NCBI GenBank assembly: GCA_001600495.1
Contig: BCKE01000003.1
Span: 787,977-851,976, forward strand
Origin: Pilasporangium apinafurcum
Taxonomy: Eukaryota > Oomycota > Peronosporomycetes > Pythiales > Pythiaceae
Reading direction: 5' to 3'
DNA length: 64,000 bases
Made by a program: the position numbers and the translations under genes. Within the stretch, counting starts at the first letter, position 1. Each line of letters begins with the position of its first letter. This document shows, piece after piece, positions 44,718 through 55,315 of the stretch. The notes below the pieces were generated by a model. The model was not told the DNA's origin. It did no database searches and saw nothing but the letters and a program-made list of their open reading frames with translations.

Positions 44718-46769
44718 ATGGAGACCGCAGGAGTTGAAGCCGCTGCGCATGGCGATGATGATGGTAGTTCTGAATGCTGTGTGAGCAGCACGCCAGAGCA
44801 ACTTATTGCAGTTGTCAAAAATCCCGACCAGCCTGACGCCACTCGTGTCCAGAAATTGCAGGAACTGGTGGCAATGGCCGACTTAGCTAATGCAAATGCA
44901 GCCCTGCTGGCTCAAGCGATCATGGAGCAAGACGTAAGTGAAACATGAAATTCTTGCGCTAATCATTAGCTTACACTTGTATAACACCAGTTCCTGTGCT
45001 TGTTGGTTTAGTTTATAGTGTATGTACTGCACTTGGATTGGACATCCCGGTCGAAGAAGCGCAAGTTCCAGTTGGCGCGATGGAAGTTGCTTCGATTGTC
45101 GCTCTCTTCTCCACTGATTCAACCTACCCTCATTACTCGTGAAGCAATCCAATCCATTTTAATGTTAATGGCGAGTGAGCGATTCGCAGTGACAGAGACG
45201 CAACTCGCAATGGCAGACGTTATCACGCAACTTGCGCTTGTCGATGTGAATGACGATGTCTCCCTCAATCTCTTGAATATTGAACTTCCAGACGAAGAAA
45301 ATTACGACAAATCGTGTAATTTTTTAGAGCTAATGAAGCAGTTTTACGTGACACTGACGGACCCGTTAATCCGCAAGCGATTGGCTCTCTCATTAGTGCA
45401 ACTCGTGACGACAAAAGCACTGGCAAAAACTGTTATTCAGTCGGGTTTCCTTCGCAGTCTCTTGCAAATCGCCATCTCTAGTAGCTCGATTGCCAATGAA
45501 GATACAGATGGCAGTACTGGTGATAATGAAGGCGGAGATGGAAGAGCATATGCGGATGAGCTATTACAGAATTATGCCGTCGTGCTCGCGCACATTTGTT
45601 CGCTGGTGTGCTATAACACATCCAAAGAGAAACCAAAAGAATTGGGCAGCAACTCCCAGTGGATATGTGAGCTGGTTGTGAGACTGATGCTGAGTGGTGT
45701 GGCTGTCGCATTTGAAGAGTCGATTCGGTTACTCCAGATGCTCGTAGAAGACAATGCATTACCGTCAAGCCTTCACAACATGCTCATTGCAGTCATGGAC
45801 TTACGTGGTGCACTAGAGAAAGCTCATACGTTAGTAGAGCAAAAGATAAAGCAGCCAGATCTCGTAACTCTAGTGGAGCAACAATATCAGCAACTCATCC
45901 CTGAAATTGATGCACTGGAACGACAGTGTGGCAGTCTGGTGGGGCTACCTCTTGATGATCTGGACTTCATTATGTCCAACCCGTCTACAGAACATTTCGA
46001 TCAAGCTTTACAGGTGGCGACAAAGTGTAAAGAGCGTGGCAACTGGTTTTTTAGACGCGGCAACTTTCCCACTGCTCGTGCGTTCTATCGACGCGCGATC
46101 TCAATTCTGCGGATCACTCAATCGCGGGAAGAAGCGCAATTAGGTGCTCTTTCCAAGGCTGATATCATCCAAAAATGCAGTGTGGGTGCTTCTGTCCGGG
46201 TGCTACAGCCAAGAGATAGAGGAATGGAAGACCAATGGAAGAACGGCATGATCTCGGATATCGAGGATGGGCAGATTGAAATCATGTATGACGATGATGA
46301 CACGGAAGAACTCGTCACAGACCCAACTCGGATTCGTCTACGTTTGAACACAAATACGCTCGAGTCGTTCGAGGCACTGGAAGTAGATTGCTCAATGAAT
46401 ATGGCCAAGGCGTTTTCCCAGCTTTTGGACCACGAACACGCCGTGGAATGCTTCTCTCACGTGTTGACCATCAAAAAGAATCACATCCCTGCGTTGTACT
46501 ATCGAGGCATTGCGTACATTGCACTGCATGACTTACGCAACGCACAGCAGGATCTCTGGAATGCGAACAGTATTAGCCGACAGTTAAAATCGAAAGACGC
46601 GCAAAGCAAGGCATTACAACAGCAAATCGTGGCAGCCTACAAGAAGCTGCAACAACTGCACGCTAACAAGAAGAAAATGGACAAGAAGATTATCAAGCAA
46701 ATGATCAATTATCTGTCCACGATTCCAGAGCTTCAAAATGATAGTGAACAAGGAATAGGGCAACAATGA
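44718..46769 (+). CDS. ARM/HEAT-like and TPR protein with an inserted Tudor-like domain
   Basis: Two exons, 44718-44933 and 45012-46769; product about 657 aa. The N-terminal half is all helical and repeat-like (ITREAIQSILMLMASERFAV, QFYVTLTDPLIRKRLALSLV), consistent with ARM/HEAT. A first TPR occurs at FDQALQVATKCKERGNWFFR. It is followed by a small beta domain with GASVRVLQPRDRGMEDQWKN and MISDIEDGQIEIMYDDDD, resembling a Tudor/SH3-like fold, then two more TPRs (AVECFSHVLTIKKNHIPALY). The first 100 bases of exon 2 are open in two frames. The frame used here is the one that matches both the phase-0 donor and the downstream frame. I do not recognise a named orthologue; a co-chaperone or scaffold role is a guess. 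Confidence 0.65.
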
Positions 46770-46875
46770 AGATAGGAAGCACAGTATCGATAGCTTCACT
46801 TGCAAGGTAGTCACACTGATTGCCGATCATGGTAGTTACGTCATTTGATTTTGGCTTGAAATTAAAGGAAAACCT

Positions 46876-48498
46876 CTACGTGGCTGGACCAACCCGAATA
46901 CCACTATTGGAACGTTCGTATGCACAGGCTTCCAGTAAAATGCGTTGCGTTGTCGGATGTTCAACAAACGTTTGCAACTCTTTGATCGCTCGCTCTACTA
47001 GTCCATCCGTGTTTCTTCGATGCGCATATTGTTCGGCGATGTGCTGGTATCGTCGTGTGATGTCCGTCATCTACGCAGTATCATACAGACCAAATGTAAG
47101 CTTATTTATGATCAAAATGCTCCTCCATTGTTAGCACTCACCCTCTGTTTGGATGGAGTGCGGAAAAATACTTCCTTTCGAGCATTAATATCTGCAAACA
47201 CATGGGCGAGTGGGTCTGGTTTTGGCTCCTCTTCATCGTCTCCACGAAGAAATCGTGACACCGAATTGGCATATTTCCCCAATTTCCCCATGAGCTTATT
47301 TGATACCTACACACGAAATCAATAGGAAGCTATTCGAAGGCATATTCAACTCCGAAAACACAGTAATTCCTCACCTCTTTGGCTTTTTCCGTCTGCTCTT
47401 GTGATAAAAATGGCAGCAATTGTGCTAGTGTGTTGCCACTACTGTCCTCGCCCTTATGCGTTTCGTCTCGCCCGCGTTTCGTGCCACCACTAGACGATGA
47501 CATCGCGATCATTCGCTGAACATCAGCGACGATGCCATCCGTTTGTTTCGTTAAGAACGTGCGGCAAGGCAGCTTGGGATTACTGAAGAAGAAAGTGACG
47601 GATTTCCCACGTTGTGGTGTGATGCGAGTGATATCTCTCAACGGAATCAGCTCATTCACGTATATAAACGGATCATCCTTGGCTAGGTCCTCTGCACGGC
47701 GTGGAACCATCAGGGCAATGCTTCCACCTTGAAGAAGCATTGGCATAAATCGCAATGACCCTGTGCGAGTATCGATTTCTTGTGTGGAGTAGATGGTGCC
47801 ATGGATATCACGTTTCCGCATGCGCATGCGCTTTGGTTCGCTGGTGCTATTTGCAGATGGAGATTTTGCTGGTGCTGGTCGTGGATCGTTCTAACATGAT
47901 AAGAGTAACCAATAGAAAACATGATTATGAGAAAGTAGGTGATGTATACACCAAAGTGAATCGTCACTTGTTTTACCTGCTGCACCATTGAGACAAACTC
48001 ATGCAGGATCATCACGAGGGTATTTGACGGACTCCATCGCGTCAACGTCGGTATCTTCAGGAAATATTCGCGGCATTGATTTGTTGTATCGGTATCTTGC
48101 TCATCAAAAGCAGTTGCGTTCCGTTTATCATCATTGTCTAACCGCTGCAGCATTTCCGACGGCAAATAAATTTTTCCGACTACAACCTTCACTTCTGGTG
48201 CCAGGAATGGGTACTGCGCTTGCCCCATAGCGACGTGTTGCTGCGCGTATGGCATGGATACTTCCAATACTATTAATGGAACGATTGACAGCGCATCGGA
48301 TCCGTGCTGAAATGGCACAAAGCAATGGAAAGCGCCGACGCAGATGCCATTATCTTCGTCGATGTGGAGATCTTTCAACGTCACACCTTCTGGCAATGAA
48401 TCTGGTTGATGGCATTTCTCATACTCGCGATGGATGCGACTTCTCCAAATAGCAGACTGTCGCTCGGTCGCTGATGTCTGCGCGTCCAGTTCATTCAT
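46876..48498 (-). CDS. UBC/UEV-like domain fused to a PH/GRAM-like domain
   Basis: Four exons, 48498-47977, 47890-47375, about 47307-47142 and about 47067-46876. Residues 10-174 resemble a ubiquitin-conjugating-enzyme fold: an N-terminal helix RSRIHREYEKCHQP, PLIVLEVSMP, QYPFLAPEVKVVVGKIYLP, and TRWSPSNTLVMILHEFVSMV. There is no HPN motif or clear catalytic Cys, so this would be an inactive UEV-like domain. Residues 200-330 look PH- or GRAM-like (GSIALMVPRRAEDLAKDDPF, ISLNE-type strands). The C-terminal 150 residues are helical (RRYQHIAEQYAHRRNTDGLV). An upstream in-frame ATG at 48552 is possible. The pairing is unusual and the function unknown; a role in membrane traffic is conceivable. Confidence 0.55.
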
Positions 48499-49025
48499 TA
48501 CTGTCGTGGGGTGATATTGCCTGGTATTGCTGGGTGGCGCCGTCGTCTGCACTTCTCTCTATGTAGCTCTCTGCTCTTGTTTATTGCGCTTTCTTTCCGT
48601 ACTTTGGCGTTTTCACGCGATACTATTGGATGATAAATTGTAAAAATAATTTTTATCCAGTAATATTTCAGTAAAGAAAGTTTTAGCAGATGTGATTGGT
48701 CGAAATAAATGACGATCTGGAGCGCGGTATGTCTGTGCGAAGCGACAATAGATGATGGTGATATGAGACGAAAGAGCAGGCGCTCTCTGGTACAATGCCA
48801 ATGGTGGGCGGATTGATGAACTAACTGCCTTGTGCAATATGATGCTGTCCAAAAATACTCTCTATAAGAAGACGAGCAGCTTTTCACATGCCCAATGCGG
48901 AGATAGACGAATGATAGACAAATAATGCCTAACAAAACATAAGCACACTGGGTCTCCTGTATCTCTTTTCTTTCTATTACAACAACGCTGACGTCGTCTC
49001 TCCTTGCATTACAATGCCATTTTAC
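48499..49025. other. Intergenic region
   Basis: About 530 bases between two minus-strand genes. A 145-codon frame on the minus strand (48498-48935) is rich in rare residues, has no domain and overlaps the preceding start, so I consider it chance. No RNA gene was seen. Confidence 0.3.
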
Positions 49026-49673
49026 TTACTCCAGTCCCTTGAAGAGCGTCGTCTTATCCTTCCGCAGGTGTTGCAACTCGTCAATGAGCGACTTCATGAT
49101 TTCGTTCTTGTCATCCATCTTGATGCGGCCATTGTTCATTAACGACAGCTTCATGATCTCCAGCGCCTCGCGGTCTTCGTTATCCTCAGGGATCTTTACC
49201 CCAATTTCCGGCAGCTTGATGTCTTTGATCGATGTATGACCCATGCGACGGAACGCTTCCTTCAAGATGAGCTCCAATTTCTCGCCACTTGGTGGTTCAC
49301 TGGGGATGTTGAGCAGGTCCGTAAATAAATCGGAACCTGTAGTCGCCGGCCAGGACTTGTCCGCCATCATCTGCTCTGGTTCGGTCCACGTAAAGTTCAG
49401 ATTTTCGCCTTCATACAGATCTGGGTTAAATTCGCGGTATCCACGGTTTCCGCCGCTGGATTCCTCATACAATTTGTACGGATCATAGAGTCCTTCCTCC
49501 TCACTTGGTCGCGGTTGTTTCTTGTACTTGGGTTCCGATTTCCCATCCGCGTCCGATGTCGTCGCCAACGATCGCGTCAGCACCACCGCATTGGTTTTTT
49601 TCGAAGCAGCCGCAGTGCGCGCTGCACGCAAACACGTCTGCATGTGCGTTATCGACCGCACCATGGACGCCAT
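49026..49673 (-). CDS. Unrecognised protein with mitochondrial presequence
   Basis: The open frame starts at 49724, but the second Met (MASMVRSITHMQTCLRAART, at 49673) begins a classic acid-free, Arg/Ser-rich presequence ending near RSLATTSDAD, so I prefer it. The mature part (about 170 aa) is acidic, with EEEGLYDPYKLYEESSGG and a helical C-terminus (EIMKSLIDELQHLRKDKTTL). No domain I know fits. The size and composition would suit an accessory subunit of a mitochondrial complex or mitoribosome. This is inference. Confidence 0.6.
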   Translation of the reverse strand: MASMVRSITHMQTCLRAARTAAASKKTNAVVLTRSLATTSDADGKSEPKYKKQPRPSEEEGLYDPYKLYEESSGGNRGYREFNPDLYEGENLNFTWTEPEQMMADKSWPATTGSDLFTDLLNIPSEPPSGEKLELILKEAFRRMGHTSIKDIKLPEIGVKIPEDNEDREALEIMKLSLMNNGRIKMDDKNEIMKSLIDELQHLRKDKTTLFKGLE

Positions 49674-49953
49674 TGTTGCTCCGCCTGCTCCTCTTATGTC
49701 AGTCGCCACAAAGTAAAGCGCCACCAGCCAAGCATGGTCAGTGGGGTCGAAATTAACGTGTCACACATAATGAAGCCTTGCAACCCAATTCAGTATAATT
49801 GGGTAAATGCCCAAAATAATTAGTATACAGAATCAAAAGATATAGGAGATTAATTTTGGGTTCCCATGTTGAACTTGCACTTGAAAAGGTCGCACACCAT
49901 ACTCTGGCACATGCACGCCAGAGAAGGAAGAACGACCGTGGGTACCGACAAGA

Positions 49954-51060
49954 ATGTGGAGCGATGATTTCCATGGCCGCTACAGCCAATTTAATGCACA
50001 GCAGCGGATTCTCTTCCCCGTGACGAACCACTCCGACGTGACAAAACGTCAGCTTGCGAGAGCGATGGAGTATGGAACATGTACGGGGATTTATCTGCTT
50101 AATCTGGCTGACATAGCAGCATTGCATATTGTTCAATCAACACTGCACAGTATATACACCACGAACCAGTTGTTGTCGCGCTCCAATTTCCTCTTGATTG
50201 CCGACACTAGTCTGCCTTGTACGGCGGAGAGCTTGCAAGAGAGCGTGCGCAACATACTGATGCACATGAAGATCACAAGACTTGATTTGTTGCTACTGCG
50301 AGCCGATACGCTACCGAAGACCAAAAGCATCTATGAGAGAAAGTGCACTGTCCTGCAATTTTGGCAGCAGATGATCGAGTTGAAACATGCTGGGCTTGTG
50401 GAAAAGATTGGAGTCAGTGACTTCAGCACTCAGGACATCGAATTCATTTGCACTGCTTGTCCTGATGACCCACCGTCGACATGGTCCATTGAAGTGACAG
50501 TTCCGACAGGTTTTATCGGTTCACAAATAACAACGACAGTAACCAAGTCGTCTTCGGCTGATATTTTGCATACCCACTTTACGAGGTCAGTCAAGTTTGC
50601 GCATGGATTCGGTATTGATGTACTCGTAAGGTTCCCATTTCGACAACTGGAAGAAATTCAACAACCAGCCAAAGATCAATGGAAGCGAGTCACGCAGACC
50701 ATTACTCAAACTCATCGTGAAAAAAGCTTTGATGTGAACATCACACATGAATATTCTACCGAACCATTCCACACCGAAACGCTATGCATGCCTTCTGATT
50801 CCGGCGTACTGGATAATCCATTGCAAATCACCATGCGCTACTTGCTGCAGAAAGGACTCATTGTGGTTCCGATCGCGTCCACAAGTGAGGAGCCTGGTGA
50901 AGTTCTGAATGACAATGAGTGTCGTGAACTTTTCCACTTCCTGCCCCATCCATTTACAGCACTTGGGCCGTCATATTCGCCGCACAAACTCTATTCCAGC
51001 ATCCTCTCACGTGAGGAGATGAAATCCATCGAACAAACATTACAACTAGGTACCCATTAG
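49954..51060 (+). CDS. Aldo-keto-reductase-fold protein, resembling GCLM
   Basis: Single-exon protein of 368 aa. The core shows the barrel pattern of aldo-keto reductases: FLLIADTSLPCTAESLQESV, RLDLLLLRADTLP, FWQQMIELKHAGLVEKIGVS (the WE-x-ME-x-LV-x-x-GKV-x-x-IGVSD motif region), and LQITMRYLLQKGLIVVPIAS. The catalytic Asp-Tyr-Lys-His tetrad is not obvious. The regulatory subunit of glutamate-cysteine ligase (GCLM) has this same fold without redox activity, and the spacing resembles it. It could be GCLM or another inactive family member. Confidence 0.6.
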   Translation: MWSDDFHGRYSQFNAQQRILFPVTNHSDVTKRQLARAMEYGTCTGIYLLNLADIAALHIVQSTLHSIYTTNQLLSRSNFLLIADTSLPCTAESLQESVRNILMHMKITRLDLLLLRADTLPKTKSIYERKCTVLQFWQQMIELKHAGLVEKIGVSDFSTQDIEFICTACPDDPPSTWSIEVTVPTGFIGSQITTTVTKSSSADILHTHFTRSVKFAHGFGIDVLVRFPFRQLEEIQQPAKDQWKRVTQTITQTHREKSFDVNITHEYSTEPFHTETLCMPSDSGVLDNPLQITMRYLLQKGLIVVPIASTSEEPGEVLNDNECRELFHFLPHPFTALGPSYSPHKLYSSILSREEMKSIEQTLQLGTH

Positions 51061-51124
51061 ACGTACAACAATTGTAGCACCACATGCATATAATGAAGTC
51101 AAAAACATTTAGCAGCTACAAATT

Positions 51125-53850
51125 CTACGCTTTATTAGGTTTCATTCTGTCGGATCGTAACTTTTCTCTTGATTTCACTTCCTCACGAAAATATGACGCC
51201 ATGAACTGATTGCTACTTAGAAAACTACGAAATGTTTCGCCTCCAATCTCCAGTACATGCGTGGGTTCCTTGCAGCGAACTGTGGAATGTCGCGTGATCA
51301 TCTTACTGCGAAGCGTTTGTCCAGATACCCCTAGAGGGAAGCAATCACCAGGATGCAACTCCTCAACAACCACTTTTCCATTCTGCTTGAGTACTTCGAC
51401 TTCACCGTCAAGCAGGATGAAGAAGGAATCACACACTTCACCCTCACGATAAACAAACTCACCTGGCTTGAATGCACGCTTCTTCACAGCTCCTTTTGCA
51501 GCTTCAACACATTTAATGAGCTGTTCTTGCGTGTGATTGCGCACAGAGCTCACCAAACGCTCATTCAGTGACGAGTACGTGCCACTCACGTTCAAGAAAT
51601 CATCTGCAAAGAGCTGCAGTACCTTACACGGGGTGCCCGCGTTAGAAGCGCAACGATATGTAGCAATTCGAGGATGCAGCTGCCCATCAGGACGCATTAA
51701 TTCGATTTCGCCAAAGAAACTGCCTTTCTGTAAATGCTTCAGCACAATCTCCTCAGCCTCACGATCAGACTGGGCAAAATTGCTCAGAAACGAACCGAAA
51801 ACGCGTTCATCTTCCTCACGTACGATGGGGTTCTTACAAGACACTTCTACTTCTCCATCCAAGATCAAATATACATTGCTGCCACCAATGTTTCCCTCAC
51901 GAATGATGGCCTCGCCTGGATCATAACTTACCGATCGTAGTGTAGAAATTGCCATCTTCACATTATCGTAGCCAATGGATTCGACTGACGATGGCTTCTT
52001 TTCTGGATCTCCTGTCGCGCCCACTAACATTTCGTTCAATTCGTTGTCGCTCATGCGTTTGCCCAGTTTCTCACTCACGCGTGCAAGGTCGTTCTTCGTA
52101 ATAAAACCTTTTCGGTCTTTATCAAATTTGTCCAACGTCAGCATTAGCGCCTTGGCTTTTTCACCTAGGGCTTCTCCGCGTGAACTAATCCCCCACGCGA
52201 TGTCCTTGCGCGTCTTCACCAGTGTATCAATATCATCAGTCACATCTGCATCATCTTCCAGTGCGTCCAGCAGCAACACGCCCAAGATGCTGGCACGAAG
52301 ACGTCGTCGTCCACGCTGAAATTTTTGAAGCAGCTCTGCCGATTCGGGCATGGGTGTCAAGCTCAGCTGCGCTGTCTTACACAACCATGGGTGTTCCAGC
52401 GCTTCTTTCGAGCTCAGTCGTTTCTCAGGATCAACTTCCAGCAATCGCTGAATGAGATCTCTTGCCACTGGCGAAATTTGCTTCCACGCTTGACATTGTG
52501 TGCGAAATTTGCCCTTAATAATACGTTGTCGAATCTGTAATAATACGAACACAAGATCAGTAATAATTATAGATACCGAATCACAACTAGCAACATCTCT
52601 TGTCTTACCTCATCATCACTGAGGTTATTATATGGATCGAATGGGTGGGATCCACACAGTAGAATGTAAAGGACTATGCCAAGCGCAAACATGTCGGCTT
52701 TCGGCCCAAATTTCTGCGGATGGTACTCCATCTCGATCCCTTCGTGCACATACGGTTGGTAATCACTACTGTTGTTGCTTTGCCGCAACGTCTCCGGCGC
52801 AGCATACGCCACAGTACCCGTCAATTGCGATTCGCCAAAGAATCGCTCGCCCACACGGAAGGAAACGCCAAAATCGACGAGACACATGCGGCCCTGGTGC
52901 AGTAAGATGTTTTCCGGCTTGATATCGCCATGCACGATGCCTTTGCGGTGTAGGTAATGCAGTGCATCGCAGAGTTGTCGGACTGCTTCGCTCGCCTGTT
53001 TCTCTGAGTATGCACCATTCGCAACCAAGTGATCAAAGAGTTCGCCATCGGACGCCAAATCCTGCACAATATACCACGAATCCTCCGTCTCGTAGACATT
53101 GCAGAGTTTCATGATGTTGGGGTGCTTTCCTGCGGTGCGTAGTACATCGACTTCAGTCCAGAACTCACGTGCGCTCGTCTCAGCCTTGCTGAGCATCTTC
53201 ACTGCGACCGCTTCGCCTGTCTTGCGGTCCAATGCTTTCCGTACAACGCAATACCCACCTTCACCGATGATCTCGTCCGTAATCTCGTACTCGTCCTCAA
53301 TTGCGGTCGTAGACGTGAATTTCTCCAGCCCTTTCTTCTTCATCATCATCATCTTTTTCTTCGTTGTTGTTGGAGACGTAGTTGGTGTTGCTTCCTCCGC
53401 GTGTGCCACAGAACCAAGCAGATAAGACGATCCGTCACCTTCCTTGTTACCACAAACAGTCGTGGCCACCGCCAATGCACCCATCGCTGTGCACACAGCC
53501 AGCATCTTCTGTGTATCCGAAGTTGATGATTTATTCGCACGAAGCGATTGATCCGTCGCTACTGTTGATGTCGAACGCATCCACCGTTTATTCGATTGAG
53601 TCATCACCAGGCGCATGTGCTTGGTCACAGTACTGCTGTCGGATTTCCGGAGATGATGCAGCTGGCGAGCATCCCGCAACCGATCGAGTGGATCCACAGC
53701 ACTATGGCGCTGCGCTGAGCGCCGACGGAGATGTGGATGAAGTGGATATATGCCGCGACAAAGGCGCACAGTCGTCGGCATGTTTGCTTTTGGACGTTTT
53801 TGTGTGTCAATAGACCAATGACGGAATGAAATGCTCGCCGATGATCGCAA
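51125..53850 (-). CDS. Protein kinase with EF-hand and two C-terminal cyclic-nucleotide-binding domains
   Basis: Two exons, 53850-52609 and 52534-51125, product 883 aa. Residues 1-110 are strongly basic and almost free of acids (presequence-like), followed by a hydrophobic segment at 116-133 (MLAVCTAMGALAVATTVCG). The pair resembles a bipartite signal for the mitochondrial intermembrane space. Residues 188-465 are a CAMK-type kinase: GEGGYCVV, VAVK (K218), HGDIKPEN (307-314; HGD in place of HRD), DFG (326-328), APE. A helical linker holds one EF-hand-like loop (DKDRKGFITKND, about 555-570). Two cNMP-binding domains follow, about 610-730 and 760-865. The first has a fair phosphate-binding cassette (GSFFGEIELM...RIATYRC); the second is degenerate (GDCFPLGVS...RHSTVRC). 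The domain order is the reverse of PKG. Likely input: Ca2+ and/or cyclic nucleotide; substrate unknown. Confidence 0.85.
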
Positions 53851-54091
53851 GGGAGAAAATTAGTGCAGTACACCATCAAAAGTATCTGATATCCATTAAT
53901 TAACCTTACATATCACTTAATGGAGGTATAGATATCTTTTAATAGAGGTATTCTGGCTCCACTACCTTCATAAACGCATAATTTGTACCCACCGCGTGGA
54001 ATCATTTGCCACTATGACATCATGTCATCAATCTTCTTCGTAAGCTTGTCATCGAATCTTCTTGATGAGCTCCTCCATACTACTTCTTAGC

Positions 54092-55186
54092 TTATATTTG
54101 GATAATTCCTTCACGCAATAATTGCCGTAACGACCACCCCGTGGGTTTGTTGTGCGTATCGTCCGAATGTCGCCAGCTCCAGAATGTCCATCCAGAATGC
54201 GCGTAGCTGAATGCCTGTAACTGCGCCTGTGCGAATTGAGTAAGCCCTTGTCGGTCTTCAGACGGGAATGCGGACGCTTGCGCACCTAGACTCCATTCAC
54301 TGATTAGTATCCAATTGCCTTGCCAGGACTGGACTTGTTTGCCATAGTTATTTACTGCTTGAAGCACTTCCTCTCTGTTTTTACCCTCATACCCCCAAAG
54401 GAAATATGGGTGCCATTCATGCCAGACATTAAAAAACTCGGGAAAGCGCATGAAATCTTCCATGTACGGTGGACCTTGCTCTGTCAGCATGGGTGCCACC
54501 ACGAGTACACAATCACTGCCCATGTTACGGACAGCGTGATAAGTGCGGTGATAATAGTTCTTCACAACATTCGGATCAACAGGGTACTCAGGTTCGTTCA
54601 AAAGACCCAAACCGAGAAACGCCGAACTATTGCGGTATCGGCCAACGAGGAAACACGCCAATTGGATAGTATTTTCCACATTCTCTGGGTAACTACCCCA
54701 ATACTTTTCGTCACTCGTGGGGGGTGCGCTGTGGTCACGCCCGTTCTGAGATCCTTTCGCGGCATGGATATCAATCAACACCGCTAGTTCGTGTTTCACG
54801 CACCACTCGTTCACGAGCAGATCCAAGTATTTCAGTGCATTGGGTGCAAATACTTTCCACTCTTGTTTGTTAGATACATCCGTGGGGTCGTATCCCATGA
54901 TCCAGAACCCTACAGGTACTCGCACTGTGTTCAAACCAAAGCGCTTCATCTCGGCGATATCTTGTTCTTGGATCCATGTTGCGCGATGCTGTTCGAATAA
55001 TGCATCCCCTCGTTCATGACCCAGGTACTGCATGGTCGCGAATTCACCTTTATTACTGATCTCATCTGGTACATCTTGCCAAATCACTGAGTCCCATGTC
55101 ATCCAATGTTCAGCGACCAACCAGCCACCGACATTTGTGCCACGACAGGGAACTTCACCACGACGGATTCGTTCTTGAATCGACAT
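54092..55186 (-). CDS. Glycoside hydrolase family 5 (exo-beta-1,3-glucanase-like)
   Basis: Single-exon protein of 364 aa. The N-terminus PCRGTNVGGWLVAEHWMTW is the GH5 exoglucanase signature. The substrate loop GLNTVRVPVGFWIMG, the acid/base GLGLLNEPEYP (Glu in NEP), WHEWHPYFLWG and the nucleophile ILISEWSLGAQ are present, and the C-terminus has GWTFWSWRH. The likely substrate is beta-1,3-glucan, the main wall polymer of oomycetes. No signal peptide precedes the domain, unlike most secreted exoglucanases. Either a first exon is missing upstream or the enzyme is intracellular. Confidence 0.88.
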   Translation of the reverse strand: MSIQERIRRGEVPCRGTNVGGWLVAEHWMTWDSVIWQDVPDEISNKGEFATMQYLGHERGDALFEQHRATWIQEQDIAEMKRFGLNTVRVPVGFWIMGYDPTDVSNKQEWKVFAPNALKYLDLLVNEWCVKHELAVLIDIHAAKGSQNGRDHSAPPTSDEKYWGSYPENVENTIQLACFLVGRYRNSSAFLGLGLLNEPEYPVDPNVVKNYYHRTYHAVRNMGSDCVLVVAPMLTEQGPPYMEDFMRFPEFFNVWHEWHPYFLWGYEGKNREEVLQAVNNYGKQVQSWQGNWILISEWSLGAQASAFPSEDRQGLTQFAQAQLQAFSYAHSGWTFWSWRHSDDTHNKPTGWSLRQLLREGIIQI

Positions 55187-55315
55187 CTCAAGACCAAATC
55201 ACAAAATGAGTTAAGATAAACTAGATGGGATGTATGTACAAATGAGTCAATTTTGCGACATTTTTTTTTCTCGCTCGTATCCAATAAAGTGTTGCCAAGC
55301 GACAGTGAATCCTAT

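Noticed and set aside
45012-45130. Frameshift or sequencing error in the ARM/TPR gene
   Set aside because: The frame that joins the phase-0 donor to the downstream frame is open without correction, so two errors would be needed to prefer the other frame. Kept only as a finding to check.
48498-48935. 145-codon minus-strand frame upstream of the UBC-like gene
   Set aside because: No recognisable domain, many rare residues, and it continues into the next gene's start in another frame.
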